Of a stretch of DNA of 16,483 nucleotides, positions 6,900-13,740 are shown piece by piece. The stretch is from the NCBI GenBank assembly GCA_014523625.1, contig JAATVP010000042.1:1-16483 (forward strand). Direction: 5' to 3'. The first letter of the stretch is position 1. Each line of letters begins with the position of its first letter. This DNA is from Nitrososphaerales archaeon TH5896 (lineage in GTDB: Archaea; Thermoproteota; Nitrososphaeria; Nitrososphaerales; Nitrososphaeraceae). The position numbers and the translations under genes are program-made. The notes below the pieces were generated by a model. The model worked only from the letters and a program-made list of their open reading frames with translations, did no database searches and had not been told where the DNA came from.

Positions 6900-7718
6900 T
6901 TAACTATATCTTATTTCCCAAAGTTTTTCACGCAAGCCATTAACTGATGTGGATAGCTCTTGATGAAATCCAAATCCGCACTCATCTAGTACATCCTCGT
7001 AATCATACTTTTCATTGAAGTCAGGTCGTTCTTCCTTAGAAATTAAGGCTAAGTTCCGTTTTATTTTTTCAGAAGTGTCTTTGTCGCTGCTGTAGATATA
7101 CCATAGATTGTGAGCCCCTCTTAGTTCAGTTAGTTTTTCTAAACCTCTATTTGAAATTCGCATGTAATGCCTATTCATTATCTCGATGTTTACATCTTCC
7201 CAGGAGGGAGATCTCCACCATGCTATGAGCTCGAAACCATGGCCCTCGTATTCGGCGGCTAAACTCAAACCTTGATCCAAAGTGGTAACTATAACCTTTG
7301 TATGTTTTGAAATTTCGTCTCGGAAGTCTGTGCCTGGTTCCATCCAACCTACAAAGATAATATCAAAATCGTGATCCAATCCCCACTTTGGATCCCAGAT
7401 CTTGATGTAAGACGGAACATACTTTCCCATGTAGTAGAAGATCCTTGGATCTAATTCCATACCTAGTGCGTCCGGGATATAGTTCCTTATCTTCGTAAGG
7501 AATTCGCCGTAGCCACATCCAACATCCAAATATGATGGATACTGCGCAACCGTCTTTGCGATCGTAACAATTCGATTCACATCAATCTTACGATAGACGA
7601 AAAACGTCCCACTAAAAAATGGAAAGCTGAATCTTTCATGGTATGGGGAAATAGCCCGTGATCTGAAATACAATAATGATTGAATAGCATTGTAGATCTG
7701 TTCTTTGCTGTAGGGCAT
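6900..7718 (-). CDS. Class I SAM-dependent methyltransferase, substrate unknown
   Basis: 272 residues. Motif I is clear (YLDVGCGYGEF, residues 63-73), followed by the acidic end of strand 2 (GMELDP, Glu88) and a post-motif strand FDIIFVGWMEPGTD near 118-131. The first 60 residues are an aromatic, basic extension (PYHERFSFPFFSGTFFVY, 25-42) that may bind substrate. The C-terminal third (about 205-272) is charged and not part of the core fold. The Rossmann core is shorter than usual, with few residues between motif I and the WMEPG segment. I recognise no specific family: tRNA, protein or small-molecule methylation are all possible. GAGGT 8 nt before the ATG is one of the few Shine-Dalgarno-like sites in the window, and TAGATAAT is centred about 27 nt upstream. 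It diverges from TyrRS. A Trm112-like activator is encoded about 6 kb away, but nothing here links the two directly. Confidence 0.8.
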   Translation of the reverse strand: MPYSKEQIYNAIQSLLYFRSRAISPYHERFSFPFFSGTFFVYRKIDVNRIVTIAKTVAQYPSYLDVGCGYGEFLTKIRNYIPDALGMELDPRIFYYMGKYVPSYIKIWDPKWGLDHDFDIIFVGWMEPGTDFRDEISKHTKVIVTTLDQGLSLAAEYEGHGFELIAWWRSPSWEDVNIEIMNRHYMRISNRGLEKLTELRGAHNLWYIYSSDKDTSEKIKRNLALISKEERPDFNEKYDYEDVLDECGFGFHQELSTSVNGLREKLWEIRYS

Positions 7719-7837
7719 GATGAGTACCTCGCAGATTAAGATTATCTACAGAAATATCAATTTTAAGGTAGCTTTATTGATTCCAAATTCAAAGTCTTAG
7801 GGGAGACGTAGATAATTCTTACTTTGCAACGCAAGAT

Positions 7838-7846
7838 GTTAATAAG
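7838..7846 (+). promoter_or_regulatory. TATA-like box of the tyrosyl-tRNA synthetase gene
   Basis: GTTAATAAG, centred about 31 nt before the ATG at 7873 and only 16 nt before the alternative TTG at 7858. It supports the ATG as the start. Confidence 0.45.
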
Positions 7847-7872
7847 GCATTTGAGATTTGCCACCTATCAAT

Positions 7873-8925
7873 ATGGATCTCGAAGAACGTCTCAGTCTAG
7901 TTACGCGGGAACCTACAGAGGAGGTCATTACAAAGGATGAATTATCGAATCTATTTCTGAATGTCCCTGTCCCTAAGCATTATATCGGCATAGAAATTTC
8001 AGGATTATTGCATCTTGGGAGCCTCATACTCACAGGATTCAAGATAAATGACATTATGAGAGCGGGCGTAGATTGTACCCTTTTTCTGGCTGATTGGCAT
8101 ACCTATATCAATAATAAGCTCGGAGGGGACTGGAGTAAGATAAACCGTCTATCTCAGTACTATGCTGAAGCATTCAAGCTCGTTTGTCCGGGCTTGAATG
8201 TGGTTTTAGGGAGCAAAATGTATCGTGAAAGAGGTTACGAATACTGGAATGACCTAATCTTATTTGGCAAGCACCTAACTCTTGCTAGGACTATGAGATC
8301 ACTTACAATCATGGGAAGGACCAAGAAAGACAGTCTCGACTTTTCTCAATTGCTTTATCCATCTATGCAGTCGATAGATATAAGGTCACTAGGATCAGAT
8401 ATTGTTCACGCTGGAATGGATCAACGGAAGATACACATGTTAGCAAGGGAAATCTTTCCGAAATTGGGATGGAAAATGCCTGTTGCGGTTCACCATCATC
8501 TGCTTCCTGGCCTGGCTGAACCTACCCAGTTGGAAAAGCCTGCTCCGAGAATTGGGAACAGGAAGCTTGGAAGCAAGATGAGCAAGAGCAACCCACGCGG
8601 CAGCATAGTTGTTCATGACGACATTGAGACCATTAACCGTAAGATTGGAATGGCTTACTGTCCAGCCGGCGTTTCTATCAATAATCCAGTGCTAGAGATA
8701 GTTCGGTACGTTATTCTTCATGAGTTTTCCGAATTCGAGGTAGAGAGGGCCTCAAAATACGGGGGAACGATATCTTACAATAATTACACTAAACTAGAAA
8801 ATGATTTCGAGAACAGGCATCTTCACCCAGCTGATCTTAAGCGTGCTGTTTCCATCTACTTAAATAAAATAGTAGATCCGGTGAGAAAGCATTTCAGCGG
8901 AAGAGAGCCGGAATTGGAGATTTAG
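7873..8925 (+). CDS. tyrS: Tyrosyl-tRNA synthetase, archaeal type
   Basis: 350 residues from ATG. It charges tRNA-Tyr with tyrosine using ATP (class Ic synthetase). The HIGH-type motif is GLLHLGS (HLGS at 47-50) and the KMSKS motif is SKMSKSNP (KMSKS 235-239). The tyrosine pocket resembles the Methanocaldococcus enzyme: Tyr162, Gln166 and Asp169 in LLYPSMQSIDI, and Gln184 in GMDQRKIHMLAR. Residues 207-213 (HHHLLPG) continue the catalytic domain. The short C-terminal part and lack of an S4 domain are normal for archaea. A TTG five codons upstream extends the frame, but MDLEERLSLVTR matches the family N-terminus and the TATA spacing favours the ATG. TrpRS is excluded by the pocket residues. It diverges from the methyltransferase and converges with cobJ. 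Confidence 0.95.
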   Translation: MDLEERLSLVTREPTEEVITKDELSNLFLNVPVPKHYIGIEISGLLHLGSLILTGFKINDIMRAGVDCTLFLADWHTYINNKLGGDWSKINRLSQYYAEAFKLVCPGLNVVLGSKMYRERGYEYWNDLILFGKHLTLARTMRSLTIMGRTKKDSLDFSQLLYPSMQSIDIRSLGSDIVHAGMDQRKIHMLAREIFPKLGWKMPVAVHHHLLPGLAEPTQLEKPAPRIGNRKLGSKMSKSNPRGSIVVHDDIETINRKIGMAYCPAGVSINNPVLEIVRYVILHEFSEFEVERASKYGGTISYNNYTKLENDFENRHLHPADLKRAVSIYLNKIVDPVRKHFSGREPELEI

Positions 8926-8987
8926 TGGTTTTGTCAACTCTATCAAAAAGTAGAAACATCACTATGGTTTCATGCGCAACTATCTAT

Positions 8988-9776
8988 TTACTGAGTCTCA
9001 TGAACCAACTCATATTTTGATTTATATCCTCTTGGGTTAATCATGAGATGGCCATAGGTAAAGGTTGAAGTATTTCCTATGATAACTGTAGTTATCATCC
9101 CCATAATTTGTTGATACTGGGGTTCAAGCAATCTTTCTAAATCGGTAATTACAACAGTTTGGCTTTCTCGATAAGCACCTTTTATGATAGCAACTGGGGT
9201 CTTCGGACTTCTGTATTTTAGAAATATTTCTCGGGTGTCTCTTAGCTGGTGAACCCTTCTCTTACTAGTTGGATTGTAAATGACCGTCACAAAGTCTCCT
9301 CCAGCTGCGGCTTCCACTCTTTTTACTATAATTTCCCATGGTACAAGTAGGTCACTCATACTAACTACCGCAAAGTCAGTCATCAAAGGAGAGCCAACCA
9401 ACGCCGCACAGGAATTCAGAGAGGATACCCCTGGAACGCATTCTACATAAATCCCACTATCTCTCTCCCACTTTCGCTCGGCGAGAATTTCATAGACGAG
9501 ACCTATCATGCCGTAGATTCCAGGATCACCTGAAGATACAAGGGACACTTTCTTACCTCCTTCTGCAGTCCTAATTGCCTGATTTGCCCGATCAACTTCT
9601 TGGGTCATTGGATATCGATGAATCTCTTTCCCGACGATTAGATTTTCAATCAAGCTGACATAAGTGTCATAACCGATTATAACTTCACTCGCTGTGATAA
9701 CTTCTTTCGCACGATAGGTCATTTGGCTATGATCTCCAGGACCAATTCCTACGACGAACAGCTGGCCTTTTACCAT
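8988..9776 (-). CDS. cobJ: Precorrin-3B/cobalt-factor III C17-methyltransferase
   Basis: 262 residues from ATG. This tetrapyrrole methylase of the cobalamin pathway methylates C17 with ring contraction (CbiH in the anaerobic, cobalt-early route, which is the likely one in an archaeon). Signatures are VVGIGPGD at 8-15, GYDTYVSLIENL near 35-46, SSGDPGIYGM at 81-90, the PGVSSLNSCAALVGSPL segment, and VIYNPTSKRR near 165-175. The last two are typical of CobJ/CbiH rather than CobI, CobM or CobF. A TTG lies two codons upstream (9782), but GATAAATT is centred about 27 nt before the ATG. An inverted repeat touches the upstream side of that box. No other corrin gene is visible in the window, so the pathway must be scattered. 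It is downstream of lysC but has its own promoter. Confidence 0.92.
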   Translation of the reverse strand: MVKGQLFVVGIGPGDHSQMTYRAKEVITASEVIIGYDTYVSLIENLIVGKEIHRYPMTQEVDRANQAIRTAEGGKKVSLVSSGDPGIYGMIGLVYEILAERKWERDSGIYVECVPGVSSLNSCAALVGSPLMTDFAVVSMSDLLVPWEIIVKRVEAAAGGDFVTVIYNPTSKRRVHQLRDTREIFLKYRSPKTPVAIIKGAYRESQTVVITDLERLLEPQYQQIMGMITTVIIGNTSTFTYGHLMINPRGYKSKYELVHETQ

Positions 9777-9799
9777 ATTCAAGCCCTAGTCAGCATAAT

Positions 9800-9807
9800 A
9801 ATTTATC
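9800..9807 (-). promoter_or_regulatory. TATA-like box of cobJ
   Basis: GATAAATT on the minus strand, centred about 27 nt before the cobJ ATG at 9776. The purine-rich AAAG just upstream resembles a TFB-recognition element and is part of an inverted repeat. Confidence 0.5.
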
Positions 9808-9808
9808 C

Positions 9809-9829
9809 TTTGCTCGACGGATGAGCAAA
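9809..9829. repeat. Inverted repeat between lysC and cobJ
   Basis: TTTGCTC (9809-9815) and GAGCAAA (9823-9829) are perfect reverse complements separated by 7 nt, extendable by a G-T pair. It lies directly upstream of the cobJ TATA box and 23 nt past the lysC stop. It could be an operator overlapping the TFB site of cobJ, or a hairpin in the lysC 3' UTR. Confidence 0.5.
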
Positions 9830-9851
9830 AATGGAAGGAGAAAGGATGGTA

Positions 9852-11258
9852 TCAGGAGTTGTTTAGCCCGAATTCGCCATGAATCGTTCTTACTACTTCT
9901 ACACAATCGACGTCGTTCACCACGAAAGCAAGATTCAATTCGGAAGATCCTTGAGTTATCATAATCACGTTGATATTCTTGTTGCCAACAGAACCAAACA
10001 CCCTTGCTGCCACCCCCTTAATACCTCGCATTCCTGAACCTACGACTGCTATGACCGCGACGTCTTCTTTGACATCAATTTTCTTGATTACCCTGCCAAG
10101 CAATGACAATTCCAAAGTGCTAGTTGCCTTTTGGAGCACTTCTTTCTTAACAACCATTGAAATACTCGATTCAGATGGGCTCTGGGAAATCATCATTATG
10201 TTTACTTTATTCCTAGCCAGAGTATCGAAGATTCTTCCGGCAGTCCCCGGAGCGCCAACCATTCCCACACCACTTACATCTATCAAGGCAGTGTGTCGAA
10301 TAGAGCTTATCGCTTTGACTATCTTGTGGGAATCCTTACTGGGATTATTAACTACTAATGTGCCGTCATCCTCTATCTTCATAAAATTTCTAATTCTCAT
10401 TGGGATGTTGGATTCTATAGCCGGCTCTAACGCTCTTGGGTGCATATATTTAGCACCGAACAGTGCCATTTCCAACGCTTCCGCATATGACGCTTCCCGT
10501 ATAACCCTTGCATCGCTGACAATTTTCGGATCAGCAGTCATTAATCCATCTACGTCACTCCACAACCACACCTCATCTGCACCTGAACCTGCGGCTATTA
10601 TCGTTGCTGAATAGTCAGACCCACCTCTACCGATGGTAGTAATGTTACCAAATTGATCGGCCCCTATGAAACCAGTGATCACAGGGATAATTTTCTTTGC
10701 CAACAATGGTTTCAGCTTGTGGGAGACCTTCAGTTTTGTAGTATCCATCAAAGGAAGCGCTTCTCCAAAATTGGAATCAGTTACTATGCCTGCATCATTG
10801 CCCACCAGATATTCTGAACTTCCTCCAATATCCCTAATCGCTACGGACACAATAAATGTTGAAAGCCTCTCCCCAAAAGATAGCAAGTAATCAAGCATCT
10901 TTGGGGTGACCTCTTTCATCGGCAACATTCCATGAAGAACATTTTCAACAAGCCCAACAAGCTCACTTACAATGTTCTTTGCCTCCTTCCTTTTAGCTTC
11001 ATCAAAAATACAAGAGTCTATAAGAGATATGTGCATCCGTTTCATTCGGCTGATGAACTGGTTCACAGTTATCGTATCTCCTCTTCTTACGCTTTCTGCC
11101 ACTGCTAGTATCTCATCCGTCATTCCTTTTACCGCAGATGTTACCAATATGACATCATAACCAATTTTCTGTTGATAGTTCAGCGCCATATTTGATATGT
11201 GTCTAATTCGTTCACCTGATTCGACCGCCGTTCCTCCAAATTTCATCACAACTAGCAT
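9852..11258 (-). CDS. lysC: Aspartate kinase (aspartokinase), with two C-terminal ACT domains
   Basis: 468 residues from ATG. It phosphorylates aspartate, the first step towards threonine, methionine, isoleucine and (by the DAP route) lysine. The N-terminal kinase domain starts VVMKFGGTAVESGERI with the KFGGT signature at 6-10. LSFGERLSTFIVS is near 126-138, and TTIGRGGSDYSATIIA near 207-222 is the nucleotide/aspartate segment. ACT domain 1 spans roughly 320-385 and ACT domain 2 roughly 400-460 (GMRGIKGVAARVFGS), so allosteric inhibition by an end-product amino acid is expected; which one cannot be read. A TTG lies two codons upstream (11264). The weak AT-rich box TGATTATG is about 25 nt before the ATG. 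No homoserine dehydrogenase domain is fused. It follows PCNA by 77 nt on the same strand but is functionally unrelated. Confidence 0.95.
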   Translation of the reverse strand: MLVVMKFGGTAVESGERIRHISNMALNYQQKIGYDVILVTSAVKGMTDEILAVAESVRRGDTITVNQFISRMKRMHISLIDSCIFDEAKRKEAKNIVSELVGLVENVLHGMLPMKEVTPKMLDYLLSFGERLSTFIVSVAIRDIGGSSEYLVGNDAGIVTDSNFGEALPLMDTTKLKVSHKLKPLLAKKIIPVITGFIGADQFGNITTIGRGGSDYSATIIAAGSGADEVWLWSDVDGLMTADPKIVSDARVIREASYAEALEMALFGAKYMHPRALEPAIESNIPMRIRNFMKIEDDGTLVVNNPSKDSHKIVKAISSIRHTALIDVSGVGMVGAPGTAGRIFDTLARNKVNIMMISQSPSESSISMVVKKEVLQKATSTLELSLLGRVIKKIDVKEDVAVIAVVGSGMRGIKGVAARVFGSVGNKNINVIMITQGSSELNLAFVVNDVDCVEVVRTIHGEFGLNNS

Positions 11259-11335
11259 GTCCAAGAAATCCTTGAATACATAATCAAAAAATTATCTAAA
11301 TGTCTTTGCACTCTGGCAACTTCATTATCACTACT

Positions 11336-12088
11336 TCAATCTTGAACCCTAGGCGCAAGATAAAAATGTATTCTTCCGATGTTTGCAACCCTGAACTCAA
11401 GTCGTAAAGGCATCTTGGTAGAATATTCGGCTATCACGGATCCACCGGTGCTTCCTATGGCCTTTATCATTCTTGATAGATAATCAAGACTATAGGTTGC
11501 ACTACTGCTTTCTTTGACGGCAATGTCTTCTAACCCTTCACTAGATTGATCTAAGGTGATGTTCGCTTCGCCTGAATCTCCTTTTCCGGTGAAGACAATT
11601 TTTGTTTGCTCTGATCCCAAAGTTATATACTCAGATACTACTTGGATATCGGAAAATACTCTATCCAGAGTGGAAGAGCTTAGAACAACCCTGGAGTTAA
11701 AATTCAATTTTGGAAGAGGAGTTGAACCAGAAGAACCTTCTATCAAACGCATCTTGTATTCTCTGCTGTAGCCATTTTTGATCCTAATTACTAATGTGGA
11801 GTTCTCCCCAATGGAAACCTCAACCGTATCCTTCTTGTCACCTCTCCTTATCAGTTTAGAAAATTCATCAATCCTTACGCCAAATTTTATCGAATCATTG
11901 CACTGAAATTTTTGGAAAGCTGAATTAGGCCAGTGTATATCAATAAGGGCTACATGAGAAGGGTCCATCCCTCTGAATAAGAGTCCCTCGACATTGGCTT
12001 CAAAAGTAGCTTCATCTACTAGAGTAGAGATTGCTGACGTTACCACTTTCCATTCGTCGGGGGAGTTTGTACTTACACTAAATGTCAA
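11336..12088 (-). CDS. pcn: DNA polymerase sliding clamp (PCNA)
   Basis: 250 residues, the exact family length. PCNA forms a ring around DNA and tethers polymerase, ligase, FEN1 and RFC-loaded factors. The N-terminal domain (FSVSTNSPDEWKVVTSAI, then EGLLFRGMDPSHVALIDI at 34-51) and C-terminal domain (ATYSLDYLSRMIKAI near 197-211, then LEFRVANIGRIHFYLAPRV) match archaeal clamps. The C-terminal partner-binding end PRVQD is intact. Only one PCNA is visible here; heterotrimer subunits would lie elsewhere. The start is TTG (codons for MTFSV), with GTTAATAG centred about 26 nt upstream and no Shine-Dalgarno, so it is probably a leaderless TTG start. It sits downstream of rpoL and tfs on the same strand, an order I recall from thaumarchaeal genomes, but with its own promoter. 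Confidence 0.96.
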   Translation of the reverse strand: MTFSVSTNSPDEWKVVTSAISTLVDEATFEANVEGLLFRGMDPSHVALIDIHWPNSAFQKFQCNDSIKFGVRIDEFSKLIRRGDKKDTVEVSIGENSTLVIRIKNGYSREYKMRLIEGSSGSTPLPKLNFNSRVVLSSSTLDRVFSDIQVVSEYITLGSEQTKIVFTGKGDSGEANITLDQSSEGLEDIAVKESSSATYSLDYLSRMIKAIGSTGGSVIAEYSTKMPLRLEFRVANIGRIHFYLAPRVQD

Positions 12089-12110
12089 TATTAATGATTA
12101 CCGCTATCAT

Positions 12111-12118
12111 CTATTAAC
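12111..12118 (-). promoter_or_regulatory. TATA-like box of PCNA
   Basis: GTTAATAG on the minus strand, centred about 26 nt before the TTG at 12088, with a second AT-rich stretch (TTTAAAG) just upstream. It supports TTG as the true start. Confidence 0.5.
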
Positions 12119-12162
12119 TTTAAACATTGCTGTCTGACTATCAGGCCGCCATTTTGTTCTAG

Positions 12163-12172
12163 TACGTACGTA
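12163..12172. repeat. Perfect palindrome TACGTACGTA upstream of PCNA
   Basis: A 10-bp perfect palindrome sits in the gap between tfs and PCNA, about 50 nt upstream of the PCNA TATA box. It could be an upstream regulatory site for PCNA or chance; no second copy is seen in the window. Confidence 0.3.
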
Positions 12173-12192
12173 ACTAAACTGAATGGCCTCTA

Positions 12193-12546
12193 TCATGAAT
12201 AATTCCTCCATGTGTAACTACACTCAGTACATCTGTAGAATTGTGTAGTTGCCTCGTCGGCAGACCGTGTCTGCAACATCCACCAAAACGCAGTCATATT
12301 TCCACATTTTGCACACTGAATAGTTGTTGTCGGCATCGCATTTGGTGCATCTGAATCCATGACCTTGAGCGAACTTTTTGGGATATTGTCTGATCTTGTT
12401 TGCTTGGTTTGAAGAATTTGTTGATCGTGAGATGAAATTCTACCCTGTTCAGCATATCCACATTTTGGACATTTTATTATACCCTCTTCAGTCATTGGCT
12501 TCATACGTGACTCGCAACTAGGACAGAACTTCAGCTTCTCTGTCAC
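12193..12546 (-). CDS. tfs: Transcription factor S (TFS, transcript cleavage factor)
   Basis: 117 residues with two zinc ribbons. The N-terminal ribbon has Cys8, Cys11, Cys26 and Cys29 (CPSC...CPKC). The C-terminal ribbon has Cys78, Cys81, Cys106 and Cys109 (CAKC...CTEC). The linker is about 45 residues. The acidic tip QTRSADEAT (Asp97, Glu98), which reaches into the polymerase active site to stimulate cleavage of backtracked RNA, is intact, so this is an active TFS rather than an inhibitory paralogue. It is related to Rpb9 and TFIIS. The start is GTG, 2 nt after the rpoL stop, with only weak AAGG upstream, so translation is probably coupled to rpoL. Co-transcription of a polymerase subunit and its cleavage factor makes functional sense. 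Confidence 0.95.
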   Translation of the reverse strand: MTEKLKFCPSCESRMKPMTEEGIIKCPKCGYAEQGRISSHDQQILQTKQTRSDNIPKSSLKVMDSDAPNAMPTTTIQCAKCGNMTAFWWMLQTRSADEATTQFYRCTECSYTWRNYS

Positions 12547-12548
12547 CT

Positions 12549-12827
12549 TCAGGTTCCAAGTTGAGCCTTAATACTCGAACCCAATTCTTCCAGGTATTTA
12601 CTTGCGTCGGCAGATGCCTCCTTTAGCGCTATAGCAGGATCTTCTTTTTTTGTGACTATCCTCATGATGTAGTCTCTTATAAGGGGATGTTTCAGAATAA
12701 CTCCTGCAAAGTCGATATCCTTCTTGCTAAGAAGTTCATGCTGGATTATCAGCATCACTGAAATATCTTCGTCCCTTAGTTTTAGCTCCAAAGTATTAGC
12801 ATTATTTTCAATTACTTCTGCAAGCAT
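12549..12827 (-). CDS. rpoL: DNA-directed RNA polymerase subunit L (Rpb11-like)
   Basis: 92 residues from ATG. Subunit L pairs with subunit D as the alpha-like dimer that seeds polymerase assembly. NTLELKLRDEDISVMLIIQH (11-30), FAGVILKHPLI (40-50) and the C-terminal helix ending SADASKYLEELG follow the RpoL pattern. The usual HTLxNxLR segment is diverged here to ISVMLIIQH. The reading frame stays open to 13007, but the extra 60 codons have no family counterpart and run into the divergent gene. ATTTATAT is centred about 30 nt before the ATG at 12827, which fixes the start as a leaderless ATG. It forms an operon with tfs (2-nt gap). Confidence 0.9.
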   Translation of the reverse strand: MLAEVIENNANTLELKLRDEDISVMLIIQHELLSKKDIDFAGVILKHPLIRDYIMRIVTKKEDPAIALKEASADASKYLEELGSSIKAQLGT

Positions 12828-12852
12828 ACGATAGAGACAACTACTTATTGAA

Positions 12853-12861
12853 GATATAAAT
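12853..12861. promoter_or_regulatory. Shared bidirectional TATA box between rpoL and the divergent gene
   Basis: GATATAAAT on the plus strand is centred about 26 nt before the TTG at 12883. Read on the minus strand as ATTTATATC it is about 30 nt before the rpoL ATG at 12827. The two start codons are only 55 nt apart and no second AT-rich box exists between them, so one nearly symmetric element probably serves both leaderless transcripts. Confidence 0.5.
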
Positions 12862-12882
12862 GATCTCCTGATATTGTCGATA

Positions 12883-13398
12883 TTGAACAGGCATCGAGGG
12901 AATTTTATTTCGGAAACAAAATTAGAAACTGTCCTCGAAAAGGGAGAATCTACCGAGGTAGGCCAGCTGAGCCTTAGCTTTAGAATAACCGGGGCTATCA
13001 GAAGCACATTTAATCAATCAAGTTGGGAGAAGGCGTACAACAAACATGATAATTCCTTTCGTCTTAAAATACGCACTGCCATTAAAATCAATAACCAAAC
13101 AATCCTTACTAAAGAATATGTAAGGAAAGCTGTCCTGTTTTGGACCAGGAACCCCAAGGTCCCATTTAGGATCTGGATATTCATCGTACAAGAAGATGTG
13201 CCACTATATCCACTTTCAGTGGAAGAGGCTCAATCACTAATGTTTGATGTAAACAAGATCATAGAGGTCAATGGAGATCAAAAAGGAAGGTCAAGAGACG
13301 GTGATATCCATGCTGAGATCCGAGTTTCATGGGGAAGACACGACTTTACCGAGCCAGTGGACATATCGGCAAAATCCAATTCAACAAGATTGGATTAA
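12883..13398 (+). CDS. Conserved-looking hypothetical protein, 171 residues
   Basis: I do not recognise a family. The protein is soluble with no signal or membrane segment, and alternates beta-like stretches (QLSLSFRITGAIRSTF, FRIWIFIVQEDV, HAEIRVSWGRH) with a central helix-like region (LTKEYVRKAVLFWTRN). Near the end of the middle part is SVEEAQSLMFDVNKIIEVNG, and the C-terminus is polar and probably flexible. Codon use resembles its neighbours. Two TTG codons, 12874 and 12883, can start the frame; only 12883 sits the usual 26 nt from the shared TATA box. No ATG is available until deep in the protein. It diverges from rpoL-tfs and may therefore be expressed with them. A short inverted repeat (TGGTC at 13411 and GACCA at 13425) follows its stop. 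Confidence 0.72.
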   Translation: MNRHRGNFISETKLETVLEKGESTEVGQLSLSFRITGAIRSTFNQSSWEKAYNKHDNSFRLKIRTAIKINNQTILTKEYVRKAVLFWTRNPKVPFRIWIFIVQEDVPLYPLSVEEAQSLMFDVNKIIEVNGDQKGRSRDGDIHAEIRVSWGRHDFTEPVDISAKSNSTRLD

Positions 13399-13501
13399 TT
13401 TCCTGTTAATTGGTCGGCCGCTCAGACCACTGATTGTACTAAATTCTTGATTGCCGCCTACTAGTCAGAATGTCAAGAGGTAAAATGTGTTTTATCACTT
13501 C

Positions 13502-13648
13502 CTATTCTGGAACTGATTCGCAGACTATATGCCCATTTTCAAGTCTGACGAATAGATATCGGTTGTCCTTAAAAATTAGCGTCACTTCAGAGTCCGACTG
13601 TTCAACATCAAGTAGTTCCTGGCCTTTTATCCCATCAAATTTTGTCAT
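13502..13648 (-). CDS. Small acidic protein, 48 residues, unrecognised
   Basis: ATG at 13648 opens 48 codons ending in TAG at 13502-13504. The peptide begins MTKFDGIKGQELLDVEQ, continues with alternating hydrophobic strands (VTLIFKDNRYLFVRLENGH) and ends IVCESVPE. The even pattern suggests a small three-strand beta sheet rather than random sequence. TTAATATA is centred about 28 nt before the ATG, the same leaderless spacing as the established genes around it. The complementary plus-strand frame (13470-13658) is Ser-rich and lacks a promoter, so I treat that as the shadow. It diverges from AsnRS and converges with the 171-residue gene. I do not know a function; a single Cys near the C-terminus is the only notable residue. 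Confidence 0.62.
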   Translation of the reverse strand: MTKFDGIKGQELLDVEQSDSEVTLIFKDNRYLFVRLENGHIVCESVPE

Positions 13649-13672
13649 AAGTATTTAGTGTTCTCGACCAGA

Positions 13673-13681
13673 TATATTAAA
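13673..13681. promoter_or_regulatory. TATA-like box of the 48-residue gene, possibly also used towards AsnRS
   Basis: On the minus strand TTTAATATA is centred about 28 nt before the ATG at 13648. Read on the plus strand (TATATTAAA) it could also start a transcript near 13700 that would run through the short ORF into AsnRS, which lacks a good box of its own. Confidence 0.45.
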
Positions 13682-13740
13682 TTAGATCTTGACTGTACAT
13701 TGATTTGAATTGTCCCTAACCAATAGTTGGGTCATTGAAA

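Noticed and set aside
9970..10614. 214-codon open frame antisense to aspartate kinase
   Set aside because: It mirrors the lysC coding strand, has repetitive Ile/Leu/Thr/Ser composition, and shows no promoter or family match; lysC motifs on the other strand are unambiguous.
12828..13007. Longer N-terminus for RpoL
   Set aside because: The frame stays open to 13007, but those 60 codons have no RpoL counterpart, cross the TATA box and overlap the divergent gene.
13411..13429. Short hairpin TGGTC/GACCA after the 171-residue gene
   Set aside because: Only 5 bp with a 9-nt loop and no T-run; too weak to call a terminator.
13470..13658. 62-codon plus-strand frame, Ser-rich
   Set aside because: It is the complement of the 48-residue minus-strand gene, which has the better composition and promoter.
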